Below are positions 9,901 through 19,534 of a stretch of DNA of 64,000 nucleotides, in pieces; position 1 is the stretch's first letter; each line of letters starts with the position of its first letter. The DNA is from Bacteroidota bacterium (lineage in GTDB: Bacteria; Bacteroidota; Bacteroidia; AKYH767-A; OLB10). The stretch spans positions 496,001-560,000 of the forward strand of contig JADJOZ010000033.1 of NCBI GenBank assembly GCA_016713525.1, in the 5' to 3' direction. A program made the translations under genes and the position numbers. The notes beneath the pieces are model-generated. The model saw nothing but the letters and a program-made list of their open reading frames with translations. It did not search any database and was not told the origin of the DNA.

Positions 9901-10377
9901 TTCAACTTGAATACCAATAATGAAAGGGGCTTTGAACAATATGGTTGCATTGTTAGTAAGTGTGTATTGCTTCGCCTCCATTAACACATTGTCCCGGCCG
10001 ATTGGAGTTAAAATAAGACTTTGTCCTGTTTGCACGGTACACGTAATGGCCACCAAAAACATTTCTTCTCCAAAATAAAAAGGTCTTGAAAAGTTAACTG
10101 CTTCATTCCCGTTTGTAATTACCCTTCGGATGTCTGCATCGGCATAAACAGGAGCCCTTCGCCATACTTTAAATGGTTGCCTTGGAAAACCAAATTCAGG
10201 ATGCGTTGTCCAACGAAGTGCAACAGGAACAGTGTCGTCAGGGATTCTCAGTTTGACTTTTTTTGCATCTTCATCACCGGCAAGGTTAGGAAAAAATGAT
10301 TCTTTCATAACACCTTGAAGTACGGTATCAGTAAGGCTTGCACTAAATAATTGAAACGATGGATGCGTTAACAACAT
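6916..10377 (-). CDS. Giant beta-rich protein with Fn3-like segments, function unknown
   Basis: 1153 residues beginning MLLTHPSFQLFSASLTD, without a signal peptide or membrane segment. I do not recognise a family. The sequence is rich in beta-forming residues, Pro and Asn. From about residue 740 there are fibronectin type III-like stretches (the LSWTVAANATKYNVWEA pattern, followed by a YQVSSVNSANIESGKS-type strand), repeated toward the C-terminus (GYQLYRVR...). The gene lies 28 bp after the 2489-codon gene and 32 bp before the PLD-like gene, so the three are very probably co-transcribed and act together. A scaffold or adhesive component is plausible but is inference. Confidence 0.55.
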   Translation of the reverse strand: MLLTHPSFQLFSASLTDTVLQGVMKESFFPNLAGDEDAKKVKLRIPDDTVPVALRWTTHPEFGFPRQPFKVWRRAPVYADADIRRVITNGNEAVNFSRPFYFGEEMFLVAITCTVQTGQSLILTPIGRDNVLMEAKQYTLTNNATILFKAPFIIGIQVEGFGTVTNLAGVALSAMLQKNDWELVQIVGLPFNTGDVGGQGYDGDKQGFLPNLTDPESAARLRLKLGQWLFLPPPSINAIDAQCVDPKWRHPNAEPYLKYLHAEQLKLVRRCLENSNDSSYIRENRQPCYKEDYTIEGMHQTGTSATQSANLKIPVVGLTMVTVSNESPASLGMGFGTYDFPSGKFSRPGVDDYKTMYSARARAATTKNFLSVDYMVTTQFVVRPFEEFQFDFLDSLSQKIEFAALNDERATPVQPHELEAMGIQYNRPEQRNQPYTQSVKLRWPKSNVPHGYGITASYQPGADSQVHNDDYPFEKFCYKNIFTPQPKVNDLQQDPADVDKYIINASEEPVPLFGSKLHKYFVGGWDVFGRWSAMSKINFTAAAPPMQQPGIMAIALKIKDGVDIYSLTPIQSPVPCQLEIEFSWDWIDRSPSRIEIAGKFFDASLNQPSAGVPNYFSLQATDTSTPVIAINFPVDDPTIVPNVPAPYQIFIMSSNAPTSGAAPMVGSSDIPSNNMVRYKLIVPVNCHFPGIDPFEVAFAAYIRGLEIVRLPINEFSDWNPWDIPFDVANRKKINYIARMSDPRPPAVTNFPATVIFTAIPDATKIGRGILSWTVAANATKYNVWEANETAIRTTLDKILKVEFPTDTARYLKPLSDPLVDRATQLRDLLEQSKYIDPCQKFFNRITKNPITTNRMEIALPGSADVMFLYQVSSVNSANIESGKSNVIFFAVPRVVKPASPLLQVRKYKKRSASDPDGEGFEIKVVNTIGEEPAGYQLYRVRKQLMSNDIGLKGLPVYDHTDAGWIDTTLELLDGNSYRSKKINELGIAKSWRPFVYQAVAVGKEDVSRGMLSGISEASTNEIIFFPPDVPPALLITGLPATNALCSRFTFSTSAPFEKISLGITTIEVFELDSNNVRTLIANFTAADILPQTAAVALALDAEQVLLLPKIARQETNQVSGITNFSICVKGNPIKIIVRITDPLNRYAEIMANS

Positions 10378-10405
10378 GTCAGTAGATTTTTGTTTTGTTA
10401 ATTTT

Positions 10406-13400
10406 TTAATCTTCCCATGGGGCTTTATTACTCAACTGAATAGTTACAAGCGGCATGAGTTTGGCTGGCATACTGTAAAAGCTGCTCGCCAGTTGTTCAA
10501 TCATTATGTTGCAAGCAATGCCTGCTGTTGGTATTGGAGTGTTTTTGAAAACAATCAATGTCCTTGTTCCGGCTGTTGTTTTTACAAAATGACTGATCTT
10601 GTTTTCACCTGCTTTGGCTTTAAGAACCATACTATCCATTGCAGTGTTTTCATATATCTTAAATGCAGGATCTAATTGCTGGCCTGGTGCATTTTCCAAA
10701 GTTTGTTTAACTGCTTCAATGCGTTGACGCCAAATAGGCTCGCTTGCATCAATTAATAAGGAGTGAGGTGCAAAGTCGCCGCTGTTATTGCTCCAGCACA
10801 AGGTAATACTTGTTGTTTCATTCGCATCTTTTGGTGCTATGCCAGCCGACAATAACATATTTTCAAATTCAACATCAGATAATGTGTGTACACTTGGTTG
10901 CGGTCCGGGTATTGGTACAGGCAGGCCGGTAATAGCTGATTGAAGCGCTTTGTGTTTAATAGCTTGTGAGGCGATACTGTCAACAAATTCTTCCACATTT
11001 GCAAAGCGACTTGTTTTAAATGCCCTTCTAAATAAAGGTTGTTCGCTTCCGGTGGAAGGCACAGCATCCTTCGGATCAAATTCTATATCGAATGTATATG
11101 GCATTAATGGTTTCAGCTCAAATGGCGGTGAATACTGTGCATGTGTGGGGAAACTCATTTCACCCATGCATGGTAATAACCCGGCTGCAATCATCGCTTC
11201 AATGGCTTCCCGATAAGGTGTTTTCACTTCTGCTGGAATTTCCGTTAAAGAATTTACAATTTCCGGGCTGTTGAATACAGGTAGACCATCCGCACCACGA
11301 ATAATTGCTTTAAGTTGTTTTCCGTAAGCCTGATACATTTTCAAGAAGGCATTGTCATTAAATACCACCATCAAGGGGTCCCTGTAGAAATGGAAAGGCT
11401 CATCCATGATTGGCAGCGTACCTAACACGTATGGAGATAAAGGTAATGGGGGAGTGTTGTCTGTTTTAAATGCAAATTCTTCTGTAATATCTCTGGTCTT
11501 TTTTAATTCCCAAGGATCAGTAACTTTTTTACGGGTTTCAACTGTTGCCTCATAATTTATTAACATGCGGTATACTTTGTTAGGCTCCAATAGCGGTACA
11601 GGGGAATTGCCATTTAAGTAACCGGTAAGTGTTTCTTGTTCTGTTTCCAGCATTTCACTTACCTGTGCATGATGCTGCACTTCTGATAATTGTAAAGTTT
11701 CAATTGCAGATATTAAAAGTATTGGGAATCCTACCTGTGGAATGCAATTGCAGATTCGTATACGACAGGTTTTTTCTGATTTTGGTTTTAAAAGGAATAG
11801 AATTTTTGTGTAGGAATTGAAATAGCCGCTGTGTAAAAAGGCAGCAGTAGGTAACATTTTTGGTCTCCATGGAAGTCCCGCATTCATCCAATCCGCGGGT
11901 AGATCAGTCGCCGGTATAACGTTATCATCTACTATGAGATCCAATAATTTGTAGGTCTTTAACACATTGTTGTTGCTGTCTAACTCTTCAACCATTACCA
12001 GTTTAGCGAAGGCGTTTGATTGGCCATTGCTAAAATCCTCGATGTTGAATTTTTTTCCAACTTTGAGCAAAGCGCCATAGAACAGAATGCTTTCACAAGC
12101 TCCCGTTTCAAAAATGATGCAGCAATTTTTTCCATTTTTTTCGTAATATTCTTTGATTGCATCAGGCTTAATCAGATCGCTAAAAACTTCTTGCTTTTTC
12201 TCGTTTGGTTTACTGCAGTATGGTAGTTGCAGTGTACGGAAGCAACGTAAGAAATCTTTGAATTTGTTGATATTAGCATTTTTATCACGGGAATAGCAAA
12301 TTTCTACCAGGTGTCCGGTAAAGTTTTTGTTGTATAAAATCAGGTGTTTAATGTTTTCCGCTTTAAGTACTATCGTGTGTATGTCTTCTTTGCGGCTCTT
12401 GTCAACAAAAATTTCTTTAATTAATAGAACACCTTCTTCATCATAAGCATAAAAGATCAGGCTGGATTCCTCTTTAGCTTTGGAGTTAAAGCTGCTGAAA
12501 TTAATGCTTACTTCATCAACAGCTTCGCCCATTATATCGATACGCATATACTCTTTGATGCTTAGACCAATGGTTTCTTTTATTTGTCCGAATTGTGTTC
12601 GGTAGGTGCTTTCAAATGGTTTCAGTTGAGTGTACTTAATTAACCCTGATTTATTGTTTAAAATACTACGTTTTTCTGAAGCGCTGTATATTTTAATAGA
12701 TTTATCAATCAATAGTGGATTAGTTTCAAAACTTTTTATTTTTCGGATGAGTTTAAAACATTGTTGCTCTCTTGAAGGTGGAATGTTTGCGTTCAGTTTA
12801 TCTATACCAAGTACTTTAGCGGCGTTACACCCACCATAGCCGGCTTCACTTAACACTACATCAAAGAGGCTAAACTTTTTCACCGATTGAGGTTCATAAA
12901 TCCGCATAACATTATTTACGGGTTGCGTACGCACTGTACCGTCGGGATCTGGTTTGGGTATACCGGTAAGTGTCCATCCATTAGCGGAATACCCAATTTT
13001 TTGTTCACAGAATGTGAAAAGTACCGGTGAAGGAGGTGCAGGATTTTTGCAGGCATCTTCCCAGCGAACGGTTACATTTGTATTCAGTTCGGTACTGCGT
13101 TCAATTGCATGAGGCGCTGTGGTTGGTACCCGGCTAAAGCATGCCAAATCGATACTTGTATCTGTAGGACTGCCATTTTGGGGTCTGTCGATGCGCCAAA
13201 CACTTGGTGGCTTTCCTTCAGGGTCGCTATATGTTGAATTATTTTCTAATAATGTAACACTTTTTAGTGTGTAATTAATTTTTACTTCATCACTCAGTTG
13301 TATGCTTCCACCTGTTCCGGAATAGGTACCAGGAGATTTTACAAAGCTGTTTGCTTCAAAACTGCTATCGAGTAATGGTGCAGCATGCATTTGAATAACC

Positions 13401-16400
13401 GGAACCGAATCAATAGGCACCGTAAGCGCATTGACTGGCAAAGGGCCATCTTTCATATTATGAGCTGTACCTAATGAAGCATCAATGGGGCGTTGCGTTC
13501 CTTGTCCATTGGTTAACACGGGGCTGAAACTTTGAAGATAAACACCACGCACCAGTTTGGGAGGTTCCACATCGAAAGTTTCATCGCCAATAGAAAGCCC
13601 AATACAGGCACTAATTTCGAAGAAGAACAAATCAATACTACCGCATACTTCTCCGTGTATGTAAACTTTTAAATCGTTGGTGCCACTAATTTGTGATACT
13701 AGCACATCGAAGCTGCCACGGGCACCAATGCTCAAAATAATCAAACGAAGTTTCCCTTCGAAGTACATATTACCTACCACCAGGAAAGGACTGAAGCTTA
13801 CACCGAAATGACAACCGGCAGCAATTTTCAGGTAAACACCAGCTCCTTCACTTCCCAACAAGATGGCTGCTTCCAGTCCAACAGCTATAGCAATACCCTG
13901 CAGTTTTTTATTTCGTAAAAATTGAGGTACCCTGTTACCAAATTTAGAGTAGTCGAGTTCGTTGCCCTGTATCATCAGGTATGCAGATCCACGAACAATA
14001 TCGAGTATGGTTGCGCTTGCCGGTTGGGAAATAGTACCGAGCCATAAGTGCCAGTCGCTGGGGTTATTCCAGTTAAAATATAGTTCAATGGGGAGTGTGA
14101 TCGCTAATACCTGCTCAATTGAAAAATTGAGCATTACACCCAGTGTAAGTTGACCTCTGCCAAAATCAATATCAACGATACCAATAATACCTACTTGAAG
14201 TTCGGTAGCTGGTTGTGCAGGGTTAGATGGGAGCAAGGTTATAATCTGCGCCTTCACCATAATAAGAATGCGCGGTCCTGGCAGTTCTAATACAAACATG
14301 CCCTGCATATTAACAATGAATCCGCCTTCTGCAGTTCCCATTAAAACACCTACACCAAAACTCCATCTGTCAAGAGCCATTCCCCATAATGGAGTTGTAC
14401 CATTGCGTAATTTGGTAGGGTCGCCATCAGCATTGATCAACCAACGTAATGCAGGTCCTACTGCGCTGGTTGGATCAGGAGCCGGTTCTAGGCGTCGATA
14501 GTGCATGGCAAAAACGCCCAGGAAACCATAAATACCTAACCCTGTAGCGCCAAGTATTATTGGAGTGGGGAATTCAACCCTTAATCCAAGGAATACACTG
14601 ATAGCTTCACGTTTGGTTGCTGGATCTTTCAATGTACCAACGCCAAGGTTAGCACCTATTCTTATTTTTAATGAAACCAATGTTATATCTACACCACCCT
14701 GTATCCCTTTGGCATCAATTTCCTTAAAGCCATCATTAGGGTTATTTTGATTATTTGGTACCTGAACTTTTCCATCAATAATTTCAACAAACCCGCTTCC
14801 AATGATTACACCCGGAATATTTACCCTTACACCACTTGGCAATATTTGTGGTGGTCCTGCGGGATCTAATGGTATTTTTAGCTTAAATCTATCTACTGTT
14901 ATAATTCCAAGATCAACTTTTATGGCGAAATCTAATTCTAAGGTTACTGGATTAAATCTTGCTATACGTGCACCTACAATTGCAAATAGTTGGCCGAGCG
15001 GATCTGGCAATCTGAATAGGGAAGGATCACTTAAATCTAAATCGTATCCACGACTAGCATCGAAAACGGGAGTGTAGGTAAGACCTTTATAGGACGGAGT
15101 ATCGCTGTAATTTAAATTAAAACCAATGGCCTTGTATCTTGCACGTAAGGGTGGCGGAAGTGGGTTGGAAGCACCTGGCAACCGGTCTATTCCAATTTCA
15201 AGTTGTTCGCAGACAATATCAAATTGCACTTCATAATCAAAGACAAGTCCCAAATCAAGGCTACGTAACGGTTCGCCTGGAGCAGGTGTAACAAAGCGGG
15301 TTCTTGCTTCACCTCCGTGAAGAATTATTTTCCTTGTTCTGAAAACATCCATGCCTCCTATAGCTACGGGAACTCCTAATCCTACCGCAAGCGAGATCCA
15401 GGCACCTGGATCCTCGGGATTATTGCCAACAGCAGTAGCAGAGCTATTGATAATGGGTGCAAATAGTAACAACGCACCAAAAATGTTTTTCAAACGGTCA
15501 TCCCTGTTTTCATTGTTGACCATATGGGTTAAACCGTCTGCATCGTTGGCATCAGCATTCAACTTAAATATCAGCGTTGTTTCGCTGGTGGCCTGATCAT
15601 ATTGGTAAATAAGTTTAAACTCTACCAATCCGTCGTTACTCATTTCCAATGATCCTGATTCGGTCGCCGCATCATTCAGCTTGTCTTCCAATTCAGTTTG
15701 AAAGTCAATTTCGCCATATAGTTCCAGAAGGCTCAATTTTCCCATTTCTACCTTTACTCTAATGCCCAGCTGCTTTAAAACAGGAGGTATATCATTAGGC
15801 AACCCCGGAGCAGTGGGAGGAGATGAAGGTGGCGTAACTGGTGTCGGATTTCCAGGGATGTGAGCGGGACGAACTATGGTGGCGGTGATATCGTGTTGCG
15901 CAACAGCAATGCTTGTAAATTTTATGCGCACCATTCTGTTGTCGGGATGGTTTGCGTAAGGCAGATTATTGTGTCCATTAGCATGTTTGGTGATCGCTGC
16001 TGCAGGAAACAACGCATGCAATCTATTCTCCACTACTGTATTTCTTCGCTCTGAGAGTCGGAGGTCGGCAGTTGCACCACTTGGATCATGACTTGCCCAG
16101 CCTTCCAAATGAATGGAACTAATTTCTGCAGAAGCCGGAAAGTTGTCTATCGCAGCATTCCAGCTGGAAGAGAAATTCGAATCACCAGTGTCCAATGAGC
16201 TATCTGAATAGCTACTCATTTCTGCACTATTGGCAGAGGGTCGATTATATGTGAAATTTATTTCTGGAATGTTCGGAAGTTCATCAGCAGATCGTGCCGG
16301 GAAATTCAGTGCAACAGCTAAATTACTGTCATTAGGTACGTTTATCTGAATATTTCGCTGGTTAGTATAACTCTGTGGTGAGGTGCCACCATTAATATTT

Positions 16401-17875
16401 ACTGTAAAAGGCTCAGCACCCCTTACTCTCAGAGAAACAATATCACTACCTGGTGCGCTTTCAATTGTAAGTTCGTGATTGGCATCGTTACCTACAATAT
16501 TGAAAGGTTGTAAATTTTCGAGTTGTACACCTGATGGAGGATTATCGGCACTGGTTCCCTGCGGTGGTATTGCAGCAGCAGCGGCCTGTACATTGACTTT
16601 AATATACTCACTGCTCCTTAATACGGTACCTACACTGGAGTCTGCCACACTTACAAAAACATTTCGTTCTCCAACGTTGTTGAATGTGGCTCTTCTGGTA
16701 GCATTGTCCCACACGTTACTTCCATTATCCAGCACTTGAATAGTATAAGGAGGCATTCCGCCACTAAGCTCTAAATGCATAACAGCGCCTTGCTGAACCG
16801 ATACATAGCCTGGAGGTGTACCCGATGGTGCAGAAGTAACAGGCGGCACAATAACACCGCGACGCAAACCGGTTACTCGTTGATCGCCATTGTAAAAAGT
16901 GGGTGTTGCAGTTAAATTACTTAGCGTTTCACTGATGTAAATATCAAGTGCTGCTTCGAAACTCACAGCGCCATCAAAGGAAATCAGTGCATCGTTAAAA
17001 CGTAGATTAAAGCCCAGGCCCTGATCGTTACTATAATATAACAAAGCCTGACCGATATACAAACCACGCCAATTTTCATCTACACCAAAATGATCAATGA
17101 TATTAGCTGGTGTATTTTGCGTGCTGTTGTCAATCACCACCTGATCTATACTAAAAGCAATATGTTCGCTCTGATGAACCGCAATAGCAGGATTCATTCG
17201 TATTAGTTCACCCATGTCGAGGTCCTGTGGTGCATCGAAACCACTAACACCCCAGCTCTCAATATTTACCTGAGGATTTAAATTGTTGGCATCGTCTCCC
17301 TGAGTATAGCTTAGCAAAACTTTGGGTAAACTAATTACTACTCGTTCATTTGGTCGTGCGGGGTCAATTTTAACCCTGTTGCTTGAAGGATCTATAATAC
17401 CCGGTTTCCATGCATCGCCAAGTGAAAAGTTGAGGATGTCAACCAGTAATTCGAGTCGAAAGCTTACAGCAGGGAAATCCACTATTTCCATAATTGCATC
17501 ATCCATGTCGGAATCGGGTTGCGGACGCAAATCATTAAGCAAAGCTGCCACCTGTGGTAGTTTTCCATTTGTGCTGCTATTGGCCGCACGGTCTACAAAT
17601 TCAGCGCCATCTCTAGGCACCATCATTCGAAAATGAAGATTTTTTTTCTCCCAGGTGAAACGGGATCCGCTGGGTTCGGTGTGTACTACTTCAGCACTGC
17701 CACTACCATCACCTTCGAAACTTGCTGTACCAGTATATACTACGAAACGGCTGTCGTAAAAGCTGTTTAGTTCATCAATACGTAATAGCGAAAGGTAATT
17801 TTGTACCTGCTGAGGTAATTGGATGCCCACTAAATATTGTGGAGCTAATAAATCAAATAATCCGAGTCTTAACAT
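10406..17875 (-). CDS. 2489-residue giant protein with internal OmpA-like domain
   Basis: First gene of the giant operon. It begins MLRLGLFDLLAPQYLVGIQL with no signal peptide. Residues about 535-655 resemble an OmpA-type domain: an IHLEGWASHDPSG-like strand, then LRLSERRNTVVENRL and a C-terminal VRIKF strand. A Pro-rich linker follows near residue 680 (TPPSSPPTAPG). The central part, about 830-1500, is a long run of alternating short hydrophobic strands and Gly turns (GLGIYGFLGVFAMHYRRLEP, GVGVLMGTAEGGF), reminiscent of the large DUF6603-type proteins, though I cannot confirm this. The C-terminal third has scattered Cys and ends in beta-rich sequence. No catalytic motif was recognised. A structural or delivery-apparatus role is a guess from context. 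Confidence 0.55.
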   Translation of the reverse strand: MLRLGLFDLLAPQYLVGIQLPQQVQNYLSLLRIDELNSFYDSRFVVYTGTASFEGDGSGSAEVVHTEPSGSRFTWEKKNLHFRMMVPRDGAEFVDRAANSSTNGKLPQVAALLNDLRPQPDSDMDDAIMEIVDFPAVSFRLELLVDILNFSLGDAWKPGIIDPSSNRVKIDPARPNERVVISLPKVLLSYTQGDDANNLNPQVNIESWGVSGFDAPQDLDMGELIRMNPAIAVHQSEHIAFSIDQVVIDNSTQNTPANIIDHFGVDENWRGLYIGQALLYYSNDQGLGFNLRFNDALISFDGAVSFEAALDIYISETLSNLTATPTFYNGDQRVTGLRRGVIVPPVTSAPSGTPPGYVSVQQGAVMHLELSGGMPPYTIQVLDNGSNVWDNATRRATFNNVGERNVFVSVADSSVGTVLRSSEYIKVNVQAAAAAIPPQGTSADNPPSGVQLENLQPFNIVGNDANHELTIESAPGSDIVSLRVRGAEPFTVNINGGTSPQSYTNQRNIQINVPNDSNLAVALNFPARSADELPNIPEINFTYNRPSANSAEMSSYSDSSLDTGDSNFSSSWNAAIDNFPASAEISSIHLEGWASHDPSGATADLRLSERRNTVVENRLHALFPAAAITKHANGHNNLPYANHPDNRMVRIKFTSIAVAQHDITATIVRPAHIPGNPTPVTPPSSPPTAPGLPNDIPPVLKQLGIRVKVEMGKLSLLELYGEIDFQTELEDKLNDAATESGSLEMSNDGLVEFKLIYQYDQATSETTLIFKLNADANDADGLTHMVNNENRDDRLKNIFGALLLFAPIINSSATAVGNNPEDPGAWISLAVGLGVPVAIGGMDVFRTRKIILHGGEARTRFVTPAPGEPLRSLDLGLVFDYEVQFDIVCEQLEIGIDRLPGASNPLPPPLRARYKAIGFNLNYSDTPSYKGLTYTPVFDASRGYDLDLSDPSLFRLPDPLGQLFAIVGARIARFNPVTLELDFAIKVDLGIITVDRFKLKIPLDPAGPPQILPSGVRVNIPGVIIGSGFVEIIDGKVQVPNNQNNPNDGFKEIDAKGIQGGVDITLVSLKIRIGANLGVGTLKDPATKREAISVFLGLRVEFPTPIILGATGLGIYGFLGVFAMHYRRLEPAPDPTSAVGPALRWLINADGDPTKLRNGTTPLWGMALDRWSFGVGVLMGTAEGGFIVNMQGMFVLELPGPRILIMVKAQIITLLPSNPAQPATELQVGIIGIVDIDFGRGQLTLGVMLNFSIEQVLAITLPIELYFNWNNPSDWHLWLGTISQPASATILDIVRGSAYLMIQGNELDYSKFGNRVPQFLRNKKLQGIAIAVGLEAAILLGSEGAGVYLKIAAGCHFGVSFSPFLVVGNMYFEGKLRLIILSIGARGSFDVLVSQISGTNDLKVYIHGEVCGSIDLFFFEISACIGLSIGDETFDVEPPKLVRGVYLQSFSPVLTNGQGTQRPIDASLGTAHNMKDGPLPVNALTVPIDSVPVIQMHAAPLLDSSFEANSFVKSPGTYSGTGGSIQLSDEVKINYTLKSVTLLENNSTYSDPEGKPPSVWRIDRPQNGSPTDTSIDLACFSRVPTTAPHAIERSTELNTNVTVRWEDACKNPAPPSPVLFTFCEQKIGYSANGWTLTGIPKPDPDGTVRTQPVNNVMRIYEPQSVKKFSLFDVVLSEAGYGGCNAAKVLGIDKLNANIPPSREQQCFKLIRKIKSFETNPLLIDKSIKIYSASEKRSILNNKSGLIKYTQLKPFESTYRTQFGQIKETIGLSIKEYMRIDIMGEAVDEVSINFSSFNSKAKEESSLIFYAYDEEGVLLIKEIFVDKSRKEDIHTIVLKAENIKHLILYNKNFTGHLVEICYSRDKNANINKFKDFLRCFRTLQLPYCSKPNEKKQEVFSDLIKPDAIKEYYEKNGKNCCIIFETGACESILFYGALLKVGKKFNIEDFSNGQSNAFAKLVMVEELDSNNNVLKTYKLLDLIVDDNVIPATDLPADWMNAGLPWRPKMLPTAAFLHSGYFNSYTKILFLLKPKSEKTCRIRICNCIPQVGFPILLISAIETLQLSEVQHHAQVSEMLETEQETLTGYLNGNSPVPLLEPNKVYRMLINYEATVETRKKVTDPWELKKTRDITEEFAFKTDNTPPLPLSPYVLGTLPIMDEPFHFYRDPLMVVFNDNAFLKMYQAYGKQLKAIIRGADGLPVFNSPEIVNSLTEIPAEVKTPYREAIEAMIAAGLLPCMGEMSFPTHAQYSPPFELKPLMPYTFDIEFDPKDAVPSTGSEQPLFRRAFKTSRFANVEEFVDSIASQAIKHKALQSAITGLPVPIPGPQPSVHTLSDVEFENMLLSAGIAPKDANETTSITLCWSNNSGDFAPHSLLIDASEPIWRQRIEAVKQTLENAPGQQLDPAFKIYENTAMDSMVLKAKAGENKISHFVKTTAGTRTLIVFKNTPIPTAGIACNIMIEQLASSFYSMPAKLMPLVTIQLSNKAPWED

Positions 17876-18573
17876 TGTAATTGATGCATTAGTAATAAAA
17901 TAAGTAGAATTATCTGTCCATTATCTCTGTTGTATAATTGTTGCACTGTCACTTCAATGCATTTCTTCCACGATTCAAATTGTCATCTTAAAACAATAGC
18001 TTAATTTCAGGTTACCTAAAAGTTGGCGCTAATTAAATATTCTAAAATGATAAACTTATTTCAGTGCCGGTTTCTCTAAAATTACACTATCCACTCCCTA
18101 CAACCTATTTTTTGGTGCTCGAAAATGAAAATTTTATTTAATTAGTAATCAGGGCCTTACAAACCACCCCCGTATTTATACCCGAGGGAAAACCCTTGGT
18201 TTTTTAGGTTAGGATTTGGGCATGGCGGCGTGAAAGGTGTTTTTGGCGGAAGGTGTGTTTGGGTTTCGGAAAGGGACACATACCAGAAAACTGGTACTCT
18301 TAATTCTTAGCCAAAATTATTTCAGGAGGGTAATTTTCAAATGATTAAAAATTCATAATACCAAACAAAAAATCACAGTGTATTTTAGGCATACTATGTT
18401 GTATTTGGGTGTAATTGGGTGTATAATTGTGCATGTCTTATAATTCCATCCCAACAACCGACCTATTAATTACTCCGTAAATTCTTAAGCTTGTAAGCGA
18501 GATATTCTTTTTGAAAGTGTTGCAAAAATAAAAATCAACACTAGAGAAGAAAGTTGAAAACGAGAAAATAATT
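17876..18573. other. Spacer upstream of the giant operon
   Basis: No intact gene. It should contain the promoter of the giant operon, but no clear TAnnTTTG box stands out next to the start at 17875. It contains one copy of a dispersed repeat (18184-18247). The Fic relic begins immediately after it. Confidence 0.5.
18184..18247 (+). repeat. Dispersed repeat (GGCGGCGTGAAA element), copy A
   Basis: Shares with 20351-20412 an ordered set of blocks: AGGGAAAAC, TGGTTTTT, TAGG, then GGCGGCGTGAAA, GGTGTTTTTG. In copy A the first block is part of a hairpin (CCGAGGG-AAAA-CCCTTGG). Both copies are in the same orientation and intergenic. The family is not recognised. Confidence 0.6.
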
Positions 18574-18769
18574 ATGAATGCATTACCGGAACTATCTGTG
18601 TAAATTTTTAGATTTCGCTAGACAACTTGGAAGTGTTTCAATCGGGGTAATCACAAAATTAACCGGAACGCATAGAAATACGCTAAAACAACACTTCCGT
18701 ATGCTGGTAGAGAAGAGTTATTTTACCTCTTAAGGCGGAGGTAGAAGCTCCTGATATGTGTTAACCTAA
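18574..18769 (+). pseudogene. Relic of a Fic-family protein C-terminus (winged helix)
   Basis: Reading + strand, MNALPELSV runs into a stop. After a frameshift the sequence continues KFLDFARQLGSVSIGVITKL, TGTHRNTLKQHFRMLVEK, then a stop, GGGRSS, a further stop, and YVL. This matches the usual end of bacterial Fic/DOC proteins: LDFARxxGxVTIxDxxxLTG, RNTLKxHxRxLVEKG, then GxGRGTWYxL. At least one frameshift and two in-frame stops are present, and the catalytic Fic domain is absent. It is clearly non-functional debris of an AMP-transferase-type gene. Confidence 0.75.
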
Positions 18770-18781
18770 ATGTAATGAATT

Positions 18782-19489
18782 TCAGTCAGCAACAAGAAGT
18801 TTTGTCCAGTAAATGGAGTTGTCTTGGGTTAATCGGAGAAGGTACAAGCCATTTATTAAAGAGCTTTTAGAAATCACTAAATCGTCTCCGGAAATGTCTG
18901 TTATTTGCTTTATTTCTTGACCATTTGAGTTAAAAACAGTGAGAGTTGCTGAATTTAGTTTAAGATTCAAAAATTTTAAAGTACTCTCTGAATTTAAAGG
19001 GTTTGGAAATAGTGCTATTTTTGTATCTGAATTAATTTCGAATATACTTGTTGAGAGGAGCGAAGTAGAGTCAATGGCATAGTAATTCTGAATAAAATTG
19101 TTTGTGTGGTCCATTCGATTAGAAATAGATAAGATAGTATGAGCAGTATCACTGTTGTGTATAAACATCCGAAAGCCCAATTTTAACACTTGAATTTGTC
19201 CGGGCAACAAGACTAAAGAAACAGAGTCAAAACTAGTTGGATAGCAAATGTCAGTACAGATACCGGTTTCCCACGAACCAAACAAGTTATTTTGGGTTCG
19301 AATAATATCAACGATTAAGGTATCAACAATTGATAAATTCTGAAGATTACCAATTGAAAATTTGGCTCCCCAAAGCACCGTATCATAAACGACCGAATCT
19401 GTTGTTAGCACGAAATTCAAGTCTTGAGCCTTGTATTCACGAGCCCATAAGAGTATTGGAATTAATAAAAGAATAAGTCGTTTGTTCAT
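18782..19489 (-). CDS. Secreted protein with type IX secretion C-terminal sorting domain
   Basis: The start is set at MNKRLILLLIPILL (19489), because it begins a clear signal peptide; the frame is open for 15 codons further upstream. The mature part (about residues 25-150) is beta-rich and unrecognised, with a CTDICYP Cys pair. The last 75 residues form a T9SS type A sorting domain: IALFPNPLNSESTLKF, then LTVFNSNGQEI, then LINGLYLLRL and a C-terminal WTKLLVAD. The product would be exported by Sec, cross the outer membrane via the Por secretion system, and be anchored or released. Substrate unknown. Confidence 0.8.
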   Translation of the reverse strand: MNKRLILLLIPILLWAREYKAQDLNFVLTTDSVVYDTVLWGAKFSIGNLQNLSIVDTLIVDIIRTQNNLFGSWETGICTDICYPTSFDSVSLVLLPGQIQVLKLGFRMFIHNSDTAHTILSISNRMDHTNNFIQNYYAIDSTSLLSTSIFEINSDTKIALFPNPLNSESTLKFLNLKLNSATLTVFNSNGQEIKQITDISGDDLVISKSSLINGLYLLRLTQDNSIYWTKLLVAD

Positions 19490-19534
19490 AGGAACTCTTA
19501 AATTAATTAAAGATTTTGAAAATAACAACAGCAC

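Noticed and set aside
14000..17000. Numerous frames on the + strand opposite the giant genes
   Set aside because: They are short and lack any family features; the opposite strand has one long continuous coding frame.
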